Shown here: one piece after another, positions 10,009 to 20,888 of the stretch | Layout of the letters: every line of letters begins with the position of its first letter | Position numbering within the stretch: position 1 is the first letter of the stretch | Source: Tolypocladium sp. Sup5 PDA-1 | Lineage: Eukaryota > Ascomycota > Sordariomycetes > Hypocreales > Ophiocordycipitaceae | Assembly (NCBI GenBank): GCA_000750105.3 | Contig: JPHH03000028.1 | Location: 310,001 to 374,000, forward strand | DNA: 64,000 nt | Direction of reading: 5' to 3' | Translations under genes and position numbers: made by a program | The notes under the pieces: generated by a model | The model's input: only the letters and a program-made list of their open reading frames with translations | Database searches by the model: none | What the model was told of the DNA's origin: nothing

Positions 10009-12998
10009 ATGTCGACCACACAAGACTTGCTGGAAGAGTACTCGGGTCGGTTGGTGCCTTTCTCGTTCCATGCCGGCTTCGTTTGCTTGAGCTACGCCAT
10101 CAGCCTCGTAGGCGCATGCTCGACGCTGGAACTGATCAGGCGGCGGACGTCCCACAAGGGTGTACACAACCTGTACGTGTCTGCTGGGCGCAGGCAGTGA
10201 AGATACCAAAGCTGATGCGTTCTGGCATAGGTTGTTGCTACTCGGCGCCGCTATCTCTATGGGCGGCATTGCGATATGGTCCATGGTGCGTGAATTGCCC
10301 TCCTTCAAGCCGTTTCTGGCTGTGCTAACGGAAACGGATCCTTAGCATTTCATCGGAAACAGAGCGATACGTATACTCGACGGAGAAGAGCGACTCCAAA
10401 TCGCCTATTCGACCAGCTTGACAGTTCTGTCGCTATTCGTTCCTATTCTGGTGCTCCTCCTCGCTTTCCTCGGTGTCAGCGGCAACATGAATGGCCAAAC
10501 CCGCTGGTGGCGCATCTTATTAGCGAGCTCACTCGCCGGAGGCTCCATTTGCGGCATGCATTATCTTGCAGATGCTTCCATTAGCAATTATAATAGCTCT
10601 TACAAGATTGCCAATGTGGTTGGCGCGGCACTGATTGCGGTGTCCGCCAGCACGGCGGCACTGGCCCTGTTCTTTGTGTTTGAGGCTACGTGGAAGAATG
10701 AGTGGTGGAAGAGGCTCGGGTGCGCAATGGTGCTCGCGGGAGCGGTGTCTGGGATGCACTGGTGCGCCGCTGTTGGCACAAGTTACCGGTTGCTGCATTT
10801 GTACTCGCCCGGCAAAGGCATGTCACGCCATGAGACCATGATTGTGGTAATATGCTTGGTGAGTTTAGTCCTAAGCTTACGGCCCAGCCTCTGTGATCTA
10901 ACAGGGTACAGTCGGTGGCGGCAGGTGTTGTCATGACGGCCAGTGGCATCTACTCCAGTTGGATCAGAAGGGACTATGCCAGCAAGTCACAGCAGGTTGT
11001 CCTGGCTGCGGCTGTTTTCGATGACCGGGGAAGAATATTGGTGAGCCAGGAAGGTTTCCTGCCAAGCGAGGTCATTACGGATACATACTTGCCCAAGGTG
11101 AGCGGACGTCTCTTGTAACATCGTTCATCAGGGAGGCTGACCCGCATCTCTACAGTCGAACAGCGATGTCTTTGGCACAGCCCATCCACTCTTTCACTGG
11201 ATGTACCGGGCGTCTAGAAATTGGGCCACCATCGAAAAGATCTCCGATAAGATGGCGAACCATATCGCTTGCTTGTCGCACCAAAAATGCAATGGCAGAA
11301 CGGGACTCAAACTTGTAGGGGAGGACGGCATGTTGATTCCGCATTACGACACAATTCTCCGCGAGATCTTTTGTCTTGCAGCTCTTGCTTTAGCATCCAG
11401 GATGAAGGAGACAATCACACACGCTGGCATTCTGTGGGACGAAATCTTCACAACCGGCAACAGCTCCAAACACGATGCCTCGCAGCACAATGAACAAGAC
11501 GATGGCTCGCATGCGGGGCGCTCTTCTGACCACAGCAAGGGGTCTAAAGACAGATCCATTTCCGACGGCTTGACAGAAAAAGGGCTTGCTCCGATACACC
11601 AAGAATATGGCCGTGGTTGTCTCATGTTCCTTGTACGCCACGTGAACTGCCGACGGGACATGGAGAAGCTCGAAGCTGCTGGTTATCGGTTTGCGGAGGT
11701 CCACCAGGTTGTTGGCAGCATTGGCTCGAGCATGCAGATCAAAACCCCCGATCTTGCTAAGAGGTTGCGCAGCATGTCCACTCATTGCGAGAAGAGCGCC
11801 ATGCTGGCTCCTGGAGTCCACCTGGGACTCTTTGCAGTCCGCGCTCGGTTGGACCACTGCGGATTCGATGTATTGGTGCAGAAAAAGGCCAAGAATTTGC
11901 TTCCGACTGCTGCGGTACCGCTGGAGCGTCTTGAGCCATGGCAGGTAAGATTCCTGGACCGCCTCCGGGGCCATACTCTATTAGCCATCATGAGGATGCT
12001 CGACAGCACAGAAACTTTGTCCGCACAGGAAGGCCAGTTCGCATGCAATTTGCGAGATGCCGTGTTTACGCTGAGACAATCTCTGGGCCATGCAATCTTT
12101 GACGATGCAACTCTCCTTGCCAAGGTTGTTCAAGCGCCTTGCTCCACACTCGATAAAAACTCCGGACCGGCCACATGCTCACTTATAGCATTCCGACTGG
12201 TGCTTCCCATCCACTCGACATTTGAGGCCTCTCAGTACGATTTTAGCCCGCTCAACTTCTTCAAAGTCCGACAACTCGTGTACGAAGACTCACGACACCA
12301 CCTTGAGTTCTCCCACCTGGTACACCGCGAGTTGTCATCTGCCATGCACGATATACCTGCAGCGCCGTCCTGCACTACTTCTCCAGAAAGTCGCAAAAGC
12401 TCCATGTCTCGAGCGCTGGCTAAGATCGGCAAAGCCGTAAGTAGACGTCGCGCCCACGGAATCTCGGGACAGTTTTCCACCAGGAGCCAAGAACGACTTT
12501 CAGGAGTGGTCTCAAACCACGACTCATCTCTTAATCCCGATGACGACAGCATCTTCAGTGATGGTCAGAAGCTGTCCTCAATCAGTCTTTCTTCGGAGGA
12601 TGCGGTCGATCAGAAGCTTAAGAGCCAACAACGGACCAAGCAGCTTTTTGGCGGGATCATGGTATCGCAAGAGATTGTGGTTCAAGTTCGCGAGGTTAGT
12701 CCATGTCTCCTGGAACGTCTCTTCAGGCACAAATCTGGGCGGATTTGAGAATGCTAACATTACGCCACTGGAAAAGAATGTAGACAACGAAGAGATTAAT
12801 GCCGTTGAACCCCCCCGACATGCACGCTACCATAGCTCCGACCTCACCGCCGTAGGAGACCGAGCAGAAAGCACAGTCAGACCTGACAACTGCTATGCGG
12901 CTGTCACGGCAGGGGATTTTGGCGCTATGATCGACAAGGAGCAGCGAGGATCTGCTTTTGTTGACGAGTTGCTTGCACTCTGCATGGAAAAAATGTAA
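10009..12998 (+). CDS. MHYT-domain integral membrane signalling protein
   Basis: Predicted seven-pass membrane sensor with MHYT motifs, thought to bind metal and sense a gas or redox ligand. The proposed model is 10009-10172, 10231-10285, 10346-10858, 10912-11097, 11156-12661, 12727-12779 and 12836-12998, an open frame of about 879 residues. Splicing 10285 to 10346 creates the family's core motif GIAIWSMHFIGNRAI. Further motifs are SICGMHYLADASISNY and GAVSGMHWCAAVGT, so three M-H motifs lie in membrane segments. ILLASSLAGG, VVGAALIAVSASTAALALFF and LVPILVLLLAF-like stretches supply the helices. The cytosolic C-terminal part is long and Ser-rich (about 12380-12600). The exon ending near 12661 is uncertain: an alternative donor at 12695 would leave a 32-nt intron, which is too short. 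The end AFVDELLALCMEKM looks genuine. No disabling change seen. Confidence 0.85.
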
Positions 12999-14184
12999 CA
13001 ATGATCTAGATTCTAGGGTAAGCCTGAGCCGAGTGCTTAAGTCAAACCACATGTATAAAGAACAAGTACGACGTGTCATGTAATTAATGCTTCAAAAGGA
13101 TATCGTGACGAAATAGGAAACGAGGAGCGAAGACACGGCTGAGGAAATACTGCTTACAATCGTATTAAGTGCTGATAATTGCGCCCGTCACATGATCAAC
13201 TGGGCGATGTGCACACGTGGTCATCTACCAGCCATACCCTCAACCTCTTCTGCTGGCCTTTACACACACAGCAAAGGAAGCCATCGTCACTAAACGCCTT
13301 TTCCAAGAGCTAGACCTTCAACTTGATGAGAATGCTCTGATTGAGTGTGACAATAAGAAATGAAGAACTACCTACATTCCTCAGAGTTAGGCTGTAACCA
13401 TATGTCAAGCACTCGGTGGCCTTATAATTTCCTCCCTATTGTGTGATATTTGTCCACTAACACCATGTAGAAGTATCTCGACTCCGCGCAGTACTCGGGT
13501 CAAGGGAGCGGGTGCTGACAGGCTGTTTCCCTTCAACGCCCGAAGCCTAGTAACTGTATGGTTCTGGGACTCCGAACAACTGGATGATTACGCAGCGAAA
13601 GCTTGGAGCGGTTTGACGCGGTCATCCTACTAGCAGAGATAATCAATATTTGTCGATGGCTGGAAGAATGCGACCCAGATTGCGTCACTCAACCAAACTG
13701 CATTGCAAAGCAAGATCAGAGCTTTCGAGAAGTCGTGGCAGATTGGCGGTTTAGTATTGGGTCGCAGCCGAAGGTGTCGCGTAGAAGATATATGCCACTA
13801 TAATGGCTGCTGGAAAGACAGCAGGCCTGCACTTTTGCTTGAATGGTCAAGCGGGTTTATCCGACAGAAGGGTGGAGATTGAAAGAGATGATTTGCAGTG
13901 TACAGAGAAAGTTCTTTAAAAACCCTTCGGCCAAAGGGCTTAGGCATCCGGCAGATTGATGCTTGCAAGGTCTAGTTCTAGTTCTTCATGCCACTGACAA
14001 CGAAACGGTCGTACAAGTTGACATGCAGAAGCGAGGACACTTCGTCAACGGGGCAGCGCAAAATGGCATGCTTGCTGGGGAGTACCCATTTCGTGGCCAG
14101 GCCTGTATGGCTCGGGTCGGCCCCGGAGCAATTAAAGAGCACGGACAGTGGGAATTCCGTTATACAGAACCCAGTGTACCGCCT
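12999..14184. other. Intergenic stretch, no gene recognised
   Basis: Moderately AT-rich. Short plus frames at 13439-13803 and 13963-14277 match no family. The second overlaps the 3' end of the HET gene on the other strand. It probably holds the 3' regions of the two convergent flanking genes. Confidence 0.4.
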
Positions 14185-15894
14185 TTAATTATCACGATCC
14201 AAAGGTTTCGCCTCGCTCGAAACCAATGCTTCCGGCGCAATATTAATCTTCCACTGATTCGTCTCGGCCGGTTCTAGCACGATCCGCCGACCCTCGATGA
14301 CGGCGTCTGTCTCCCACCCCATATCGGGAGAGTGGTCCGCTTGTGGGGGCATCATAAGCTCGACCATGGAATAGACGTGCCGCCGACGAGAGATGCACAT
14401 ACTTGCCGATGCAACCCGGATAACACCGCTCTCGGCCTCGATGTTTTCCCACAGAAACTGGACCCGAATAGCAAACTTCTCGCCAGCCACGCTCTCACAG
14501 TCGAGGAATATGCCATTTCCGTCCTCCAAGTTCTTCCATAGGTCGCTAATGAGGAAGTACACGCCCTCGTGGATATCAAGAACGGCTGGGTACGTAGAGT
14601 AGACGCTAAAGAGCTTCGCGGAAGCGGCTGACACAAAAAGGGGCCCGTTTCTCGTTTGGTGATGCGTAATGAGTGGAGCCGGCGCCAGGTATATGCTGTG
14701 CCGGACCGCATGGTCGAAGTATCGAAGCGGTACGAGGGTCGGCGATGCTGTGGTGCGCCTATGGAAGACTTTCTTCCGGTCTCGGGATTGGATCAAGATG
14801 AGGGAGAGATACTTGTCTTCCAGCAAGACGTCGGGTTGGCCGGAATCCAGGGTACAATTTAGGCGGGCGAGGTGCTCTCCCGACCGCAACTGGATCAAAG
14901 GCAGTTCGATGTGAATGCCGGTGTTCGTCGCTACGTAGTGGTTGGATGGTTCGTCTTCTGGTTGGCGTGCGGTGACGTAGCCACAGCATTTGAAATCGGC
15001 CGGGGAGATGGCCATGCAAGTCTCTCCATCCACCCTTCGCCCGGCGAGGAGACCGTCAAGTCCCCAGGCGAAGACGGAGTGATCGTCGCGCTGCTTCACG
15101 ATTTCCTCCTGCAACCGCACGAAAGCGCCCTCGCCCTCACCGTAGAGCATCGGCATATTTACGCGGAATATGCCAAGAAGGCAGTAAGCCATGTCTTCAG
15201 TGCGCGTGGTCTGTCTGCCGGCTGCCCAGCTCATCCTCTCGGCCACTGAGGCTTGGTCCAGGTTTTCGCGGTGCAGATATTTCTTCGGTATCCTGGTGAT
15301 TTCGGCCAGCAGCGGGGTTAGACGGGGGACTTCCCACGCCTGGCGGTCGGCAGTCCCATCCGCATAACTCCAGCTAGAGTAGCCAACGAGATGCCAAGCT
15401 GAGTCGTAGAACTTCAACAATGACGGCGCGAGAAGCTCCTGCAAGGTCCATCCCCTCGTGAACCACCTGGATCTCTTGAGGTCCTCCAGCTGCGCAGGGT
15501 CGACAGGCAGAGGCCAAGCCGCCGGTTTCGACTCACCACCACGGGTTCGCCGTCGGACCACGGGACGAACGTCGGCGAGATAAACATAGCAGACGGCGGC
15601 TTCGGCATACCAGCTAAACATAGAGTTAATGGCCTCCGATAGCTCAGCACTGCTGCTCTTGTCAATGCAGCAAGTGTCGATCCAGATATAGTCAAGCCCG
15701 TCCGATGCTGCCTGGGCGCAACAGCCGTTGACTTTATCAAATCCTATTCGCAGTCTCCAGCGCCGTGTGTTCTTCTGAAGGTCGTCAAAGGTGGCTTCGT
15801 TCTGGCCCCATGTGTGCGACAAAATAGCGTATTTTGGAATATTGCGATCGAAAAACGCCTCCAGCCTCCTCGTCTTGACATTCAGGAGATGCAT
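14185..15894 (-). CDS. HET-domain (heterokaryon incompatibility) protein
   Basis: Intact 569-residue open frame of the fungal HET family, which triggers incompatibility or regulated cell death on non-self recognition. The three HET blocks are all present: YAILSHTWG (residues 22-30) with the preceding LLNVKTRRLEAFF lead-in, YIWIDTCCIDKSSS (69-82) followed by AINSMFSWYAEAAVCYVYL, and WFTRGWTLQELLAP (144-157). PKKYLHRENLDQASVAERMS and the RTEDMAYCLLGIFRVNMPML block follow and close the typical N-terminal module. The C-terminal 300 residues contain no WD40, NACHT or ankyrin repeats that I can see, so it is a HET-only member. Arg-rich RRRTRGG (about 115-121) is a possible unspliced or variable insert. 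A solo LTR sits about 130 bp upstream of the start and could affect its promoter. Confidence 0.92.
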   Translation of the reverse strand: MHLLNVKTRRLEAFFDRNIPKYAILSHTWGQNEATFDDLQKNTRRWRLRIGFDKVNGCCAQAASDGLDYIWIDTCCIDKSSSAELSEAINSMFSWYAEAAVCYVYLADVRPVVRRRTRGGESKPAAWPLPVDPAQLEDLKRSRWFTRGWTLQELLAPSLLKFYDSAWHLVGYSSWSYADGTADRQAWEVPRLTPLLAEITRIPKKYLHRENLDQASVAERMSWAAGRQTTRTEDMAYCLLGIFRVNMPMLYGEGEGAFVRLQEEIVKQRDDHSVFAWGLDGLLAGRRVDGETCMAISPADFKCCGYVTARQPEDEPSNHYVATNTGIHIELPLIQLRSGEHLARLNCTLDSGQPDVLLEDKYLSLILIQSRDRKKVFHRRTTASPTLVPLRYFDHAVRHSIYLAPAPLITHHQTRNGPLFVSAASAKLFSVYSTYPAVLDIHEGVYFLISDLWKNLEDGNGIFLDCESVAGEKFAIRVQFLWENIEAESGVIRVASASMCISRRRHVYSMVELMMPPQADHSPDMGWETDAVIEGRRIVLEPAETNQWKINIAPEALVSSEAKPLDRDN

Positions 15895-16020
15895 CAGTCT
15901 GATCTGGCCAGCGTGCAGCTAGGTTTCGGTACAAGACGATGCCAGAGATAATATGGTGAGTTATTTCGTCCGTTAGAAGAATTTGAATGTGGGTAAACAA
16001 GCTTGATTCTGTGAAGCAGA

Positions 16021-16389
16021 TGTTACGACCCAGGCTGAACAGTGAAGGGCCACGGGATGGACCGGCTATGCAGGCGCTAATGCGGGCTGCACGGAACAAA
16101 GGTCGGAACGATTGACCAATGGGAGATAGATCGTGGTGATCCAAAGGATCACAATGATGCCTAATAAATTTAATAATAGTCCGTAGAAAAACCAGCGATC
16201 CAGTGCCAGTATAATACACTCCGTAGGACCCCCCAATTTCCTCACCATAGCATAGATACCTAGCCAGCTTTCAACACATTGTGTTCATACAGCTTGGTTC
16301 CGATCTCTGATCTATCACCTACGTGACATGATGCCCTGACCCTTCTGCCAACATATACTGCCGGTTTATCCCTTGGGAATCCCAACCGT
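16021..16389. mobile_element. Solo LTR-like repeat, copy A
   Basis: About 369 bp starting tgttacgacccaggc and ending ccggtttatcccttgggaat plus nine bases. It is flanked by caga on both sides (16017-16020 and 16390-16393), a likely 4-5 bp target duplication. Related copies occur at 62161-62589 and 63201-63425, all in the same orientation. A TG start, an internal catagatacc TATA-like segment and the short duplication fit the LTR of a retrotransposon. No internal domain (gag/pol) lies next to this copy. Confidence 0.7.
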
Positions 16390-16393
16390 CAGA

Positions 16394-17234
16394 AGGAGGA
16401 TGTAGGTTGGTTTATACGGGCGCCCAGCGAGAGAGGGGCAGGGCAGGGGGCGGCCAATGGCGGCAAGGGCGCCTTACCCGATCGGGGATGCCACCATTCC
16501 CGGCGGGTACAACAGCCACTCCAGTATGTTTACAATACCTGCAGCCCAGCCTCCTTGCGATGGGACTGTTGCTGCCCTGTATGTGTCTCAACAGGGATAG
16601 CTCTATACGAAAGGAATGTAGGTTAGTTATAGAGAGGCTTAGACTACAGCCCCGGTTATGGATATTACAAAGGCAGTCGAGTCGGAGAATCAGGCGAGGA
16701 AACCTTTGCCACGCAATGAATGGACCTTCAATGAGGTAATACAAAGTACATAACTCAGAAGAGTCTCAACTCCGCGCCTCCGTGGTAGAGCCTATAACGC
16801 AGCATCTAAGGTATACCACGCAGCTAGATAAAACCTTAAATGAACCCCTACCCTCTTCTAGAAGCACACGCAAGGTACTAGGAAAGAGTCACCGGACGAA
16901 TGGTGAGCGCAATTAGAGCCATGCGTTCATCGAATGTAGTAACATTCGTCATTAAAATGGGGACATTAACGGCACAGCATTCTTAGACCCCACCGCCTCA
17001 GGGCATCGATGCACGGCCTTCGCATTCTAGTAGCAGACCCGAGGAAAGGGCTGTAATATTACGCTATGGTCAGACTAGTTTGACGTTAACGTTATGCGAA
17101 GCGTAAGGCAGGATCAGAATATGCTAGAGGAGGCAACTATAAGAGGTGTAAAGTAAATCAATACAGTTTCGAATATTAGTCAAGTCTTTAATCGCTGCGG
17201 CTCTAGCCGAAGGCACTGGGCTTCATCTGCTGTT
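16394..17234. other. No gene recognised
   Basis: Mixed-composition sequence between the solo LTR and the metalloprotease relic. The open frames at 16407-16744 on both strands mirror each other and match no family. Confidence 0.35.
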
Positions 17235-17790
17235 CGTTATCTGCGGTGCCTCGAATCCAACTGTGCGACAAATCTCCATCCAGTGGGACGTGCCCAAGCC
17301 ACGGACGTGGAGCGCAGCGGGTTTAATGTTTCAGGGTCTGCCTTAACCGTTGGTATGTATTATCATGTTGTGGCGTTCTCCTACAATGAATCTGGGGGAG
17401 ACCTGAGTGTAAGTCTCATCCCTGATATTCCTAGTATGGAACGTGGCTAAGACTTTAGAGAACGACACTCTACATGCCCAGATACAACAACTCAACAAAA
17501 ACCTTGCATCAACAAATATCTCACTTGTCCTAAAAGGAATTACTAATAACGGTAAATGCAGCTTGGTCAAGATATCAAGACGAAATCGCGATGAAACGGG
17601 AGTTGCGCAAGGGCGACTACGCGGCGCTAAATTACATTACCGATTTGGCCGAAGGCGGACTCCTAGGATGGTGCAATTATCCATGCGAAACCTGCACTAC
17701 AGGCGACGCCCTGTCGGCTTACGTAGATGGCCAGTCATCCTTGATAAGTCTATCCGTAGTCCGTAGTCGTGATTGTACTCCGCAGTAGTC
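17235..17790 (+). pseudogene. M43 (pappalysin-like) secreted metalloprotease relic
   Basis: Fragments in order of a fungal extracellular M43 metalloprotease. VICGASNPTVRQIS (about 17236-17280) resembles the Cys-containing start of the mature region. After a frame change YYHVVAFSYNESGGDLS follows (about 17355-17408), ending at a GTAAGT donor. Past the putative intron come ENDTLHAQIQQLNKNLAS and NISLVLKGITNN. After a one-base frame change come NAAWSRYQDEIAMKRELRKG, YAALNYITDLAEGGLLGWC and DALSAYVDG. The family next needs its HExxHxxGxxH zinc site, and this is absent: the frame ends at 17788 and nothing similar follows. It is a truncated, frameshifted relic, probably once involved in extracellular protein digestion. 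Confidence 0.62.
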
Positions 17791-18157
17791 CGTATTCATG
17801 GTGGAAAATGCCGAATATGTGTCACATCCACCGCACAACCGCCACATCACATTGATGACTCGGTGTGTGCATTCAGGAATCAAGCCTCGTTGCCTTCTTC
17901 CATTGATGAATGAAGCCTCGTTGCATTGATGACTCGGGACTCAATTGAAGCTGTAAACGCCTCAATCGCGAAGTCTAACGCCACCAACACGACTAACACG
18001 CAGCCAACGTTGGATTACAAGGCATCACAGGCCTCAACGGCACAGATAAAAGGAAGCTCTTTTCCACTCATTTAGCTAGAAATCAAGAGTCTTTACCAGT
18101 CAATTATCTCACCTTCTCACGCGTTAATATGCCGAACAAGCGCCAAACCCCGAAAAG

Positions 18158-18207
18158 GCCGAAATGACCGAAATGACCGAAATGACCGAAATGGCCGAAA
18201 TGGCCGG
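18158..18207. repeat. Short tandem repeat (gaccgaaat / ggccgaaat)
   Basis: About five 9-base units, ccgaaatga and ccgaaatgg variants in tandem, lie just upstream of the Zn2Cys6 gene start. It is probably a 5' UTR or promoter microsatellite. In one frame it would encode a Met-Thr-Glu repeat, but the first solid start of the regulator is downstream at 18288. Confidence 0.7.
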
Positions 18208-18287
18208 ATGGCAACGTACCATTCTTCATGAACGTCGGCCATTCACTATTTCTCTCAGCAACTCAGCGCGTCAACCAAGACGGAACT

Positions 18288-20356
18288 ATGAATCGAGTTC
18301 AAGGCCCATCTCAGCGCATTGTCAAGCCTGGTCTCAAGAAGCGGCGTCCACCATTAGCCTGTATCCAGTGCTATCGGCGTAAGCTTAAATGCGGACGGGA
18401 ATCGCCCGCTTGCAGTCGGTGTGTCAAGACCGGACATGGCCATGAGTGTACTTACCGAGGCGACTCCTCGATGCCTGTACCGAACTATGACGACCATTCG
18501 CCTCCATCCGGGACCGATGAGATTGTAAGCAGAGCGCCAGCGGTTTGGGAGATAGGAACACACTTGATCAACTCATCTCCCGCCAAAGAGACGGGTATTT
18601 TCCCTCGGACAGCCCAGGGTGTGGGCATGACGCATTTCAAGGGACGAGAAACGTCGACCAAATTCTACGGCTTTAGCTATCATCTAAACTTCTACCAACA
18701 GGTATGGCAAATGCCTGATTTCCTCGCGAGGCCATTACACTGGAACATAATCAGTTTCCCGACCTACCACCGTTCATTGCCCAGCTCAAGGCGCAGAATC
18801 CCCTCATCGACCAGCTTCGCGATGAGATCTTCTCAGTGGCTAGTAGGAGACCCCGAAGTCGTCCATTCAGCGAAGAAAGGGCAGATGAGGAGACTTTGGG
18901 ACATCTAATCCCGCAACGCAGTGTCACAGACACCTTGGTCCAAACCTATTTTGACCGATTCGAGGTCACCCACCGCGTGTTGAACACCCCAGTCTTTATG
19001 GCCGAGTACAATCGCCATTGGGAGAATCCTCGATGCACTCCAGCTGCGTCTCTAGTTCAACTCCTCCTCGTCATGGCCACAGCGGCTAGTATTCATCCGG
19101 AGATACCCATGAGTGCCACAGGCTCCGACTCAATCCATGACCTGGCGCGGCGCTGGATCGAGGCTGCTGAAGCATGGCTCACCTCTGAATCCATCACACC
19201 ACCGGAGACTGGGTCCACCTTGATGACTCACTGTCTGTTACTCATTGCGAAGCGCGCGAACTATCTCCAGGAAAGCGCCTTCTGGACAGCCACCGGAAGA
19301 TTGGTCCGGTGGGCCATGGCCGCGGGATATCACTGCGAAGCTGGCCCGGCCGCCCCCATCTCCCTGTTCCATCGAGAGATGCGTCGTCGATTGTGGACGA
19401 CGATCATCGAACTTGATTTGCAGGCATCAATCGAACGGGGAATGCCCCCAAGCATCAAGCGAGGCGACTTCAGCACTCATACGCCGCTGAACGCAGACGA
19501 CGATGCGATGCAGGAGTCCACCGAGGAAGTTCCTACTGGCCAGCCGCTCAGCACCTGGACGAATACATCTTTCCAGGTGATTCTTCACCGGTCGTTCGCC
19601 GTCCGATTGGACGTGTGCTCTTTGGTTAATGGATCGCAGGACCAGGCGGACTTTGATCAGGTCTTGCGCCTGGGAGACATGCTGGTGCAGGCACTTGGGG
19701 AGCTCCCGGCATGGCATAGCTGCCGTACTGATCCCCGGGAGCAGCGGACGATACGCTACGTGGAGGGGATGCTGAGGACGATCCTTAACCAATACATCCT
19801 CCTGCTGCACATCCCATGGGCCATCCGGACCCCCACGACGTCCACATCTGGGATTTCTCGCCGCACCCGGCTGGACGCTGCTGCCGCGATCCTCAACCAC
19901 CATCGCCGGCTGGTCGAGGATGCGATCGTCCCGGCAATCGGTTGCAGGATCGGATTGGTTCTGGCTGCGCTAAACATCTGCCATGAGCTGTACCTGAATT
20001 CCCAGTGTTCTCGTAAGCTGAACCACCTTGTTTCTGTGGTGATCACCGAATGCTGAGATGCGCCAGAGACCCCGGATGATATGATCTCGGCGATCCCTGA
20101 GCTCGCCGAGATTTTCCTGTCAATGGTGGAGCGCGCGTTGCTGATCTTGGAGAAACGAGTGACCGCGAAACTCGAAGGGCTCAATGAGTTTTACGTGTTA
20201 AGCATGGTCGTAGGTCTGGTTAAGTCCACGTTCTGGCCACAATCATCTGCCGCGTCGGGCAAGGAGGCTGTAGAGCGAGTTGTTCGAGTCAGCATGGTAA
20301 TTCGATCTTCCACCGCTATTCATCACGTCCATGCCTCTGAAGTGGGATCAATGTAA
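18288..20356 (+). CDS. Zn2Cys6 transcription factor
   Basis: Intact regulator of about 656 residues from three exons (18288-18701, 18755-20012, 20058-20356); the phases add up exactly. The zinc cluster ACIQCYRRKLKCGRESPACS has Cys at 25, 28, 35, 42, 45 and 54, CX2CX6CX6CX2CX8C. The fungal-specific transcription-factor domain follows: VQTYFDRFEVTHRVLNTPVF, WTATGRLVRWAMAAGYHCE, FHREMRRRLWTTIIELDLQA and GMPPSIKRGDFST, the usual landmarks for a nuclear activator. An in-frame start at 18228 would add 20 residues, but the 18288 ATG sits at the usual distance from the zinc cluster. It converges with an MFS carrier gene 530 bp beyond its stop, and the pair may be functionally linked. The target is unknown. 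Confidence 0.9.
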
Positions 20357-20888
20357 GTTATTCAATCCCGTCCTTGGAGCTTTCCATTAATTGGTTTCAT
20401 GACTTAATTGGCTTCATGACGGAAGCTACCCCGGCCACGACCCTAATGAGACTGGGGCTTCCCTAGCTCATACCGACAACTTTTTTCTTTCTTTGGTAAG
20501 GTGTATAACCATGAGGTAATCTGTCCCTCGAGCTGACTGATGTTGAAAGGTACCGGTCGATCTGGGCTTTTTACTTAACGACTTTGACTTTAATGCGTCT
20601 TAGATCCAATAAGGTCCAAGCCTGGTGATGTATAAAACTGTATGTCAGACAAAATATATGGAGCACCATTTCATATCAAGGGTTGATTATAGCACTCCCG
20701 TTGGTCCTACTTCGTAGCATGAGAGGAAATTAGCTCACTTACTCTGCTCCGCCTTTCTATTGTACATGTACTTATCTAATATATTTCGCCCGTAGCACTT
20801 ACCTCCATCCTTCGCAGGTCCAGATCTTTTTGTAATTTGCTCGTCCAAATTTCACCCGACCGGTTTGGACGTCAGATCCGCCATGTGT
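20357..20888. other. 3' intergenic space between convergent genes
   Basis: AT-rich spacer of 530 bp between the stop of the Zn2Cys6 gene (plus) and that of the MFS gene (minus). No open frame of interest. It presumably contains both polyadenylation regions. Confidence 0.5.

Noticed and set aside
11344..11974. Long minus-strand frames across the MHYT gene
   Set aside because: Antisense shadows of a well-supported coding exon with conserved membrane motifs on the plus strand.
12695..12726. 32-nt intron with GTTAGT donor near the end of the MHYT gene
   Set aside because: Too short for a spliceosomal intron in these fungi. The GTATCG donor at 12662 gives 65 nt and keeps the phase, so it is preferred, though not proven.
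15785..16219. 144-codon minus frame upstream of the HET gene
   Set aside because: The middle part is the reverse of the LTR sequence (the same peptide appears at 62126-62347), and the tail is an out-of-frame copy of the HET start.
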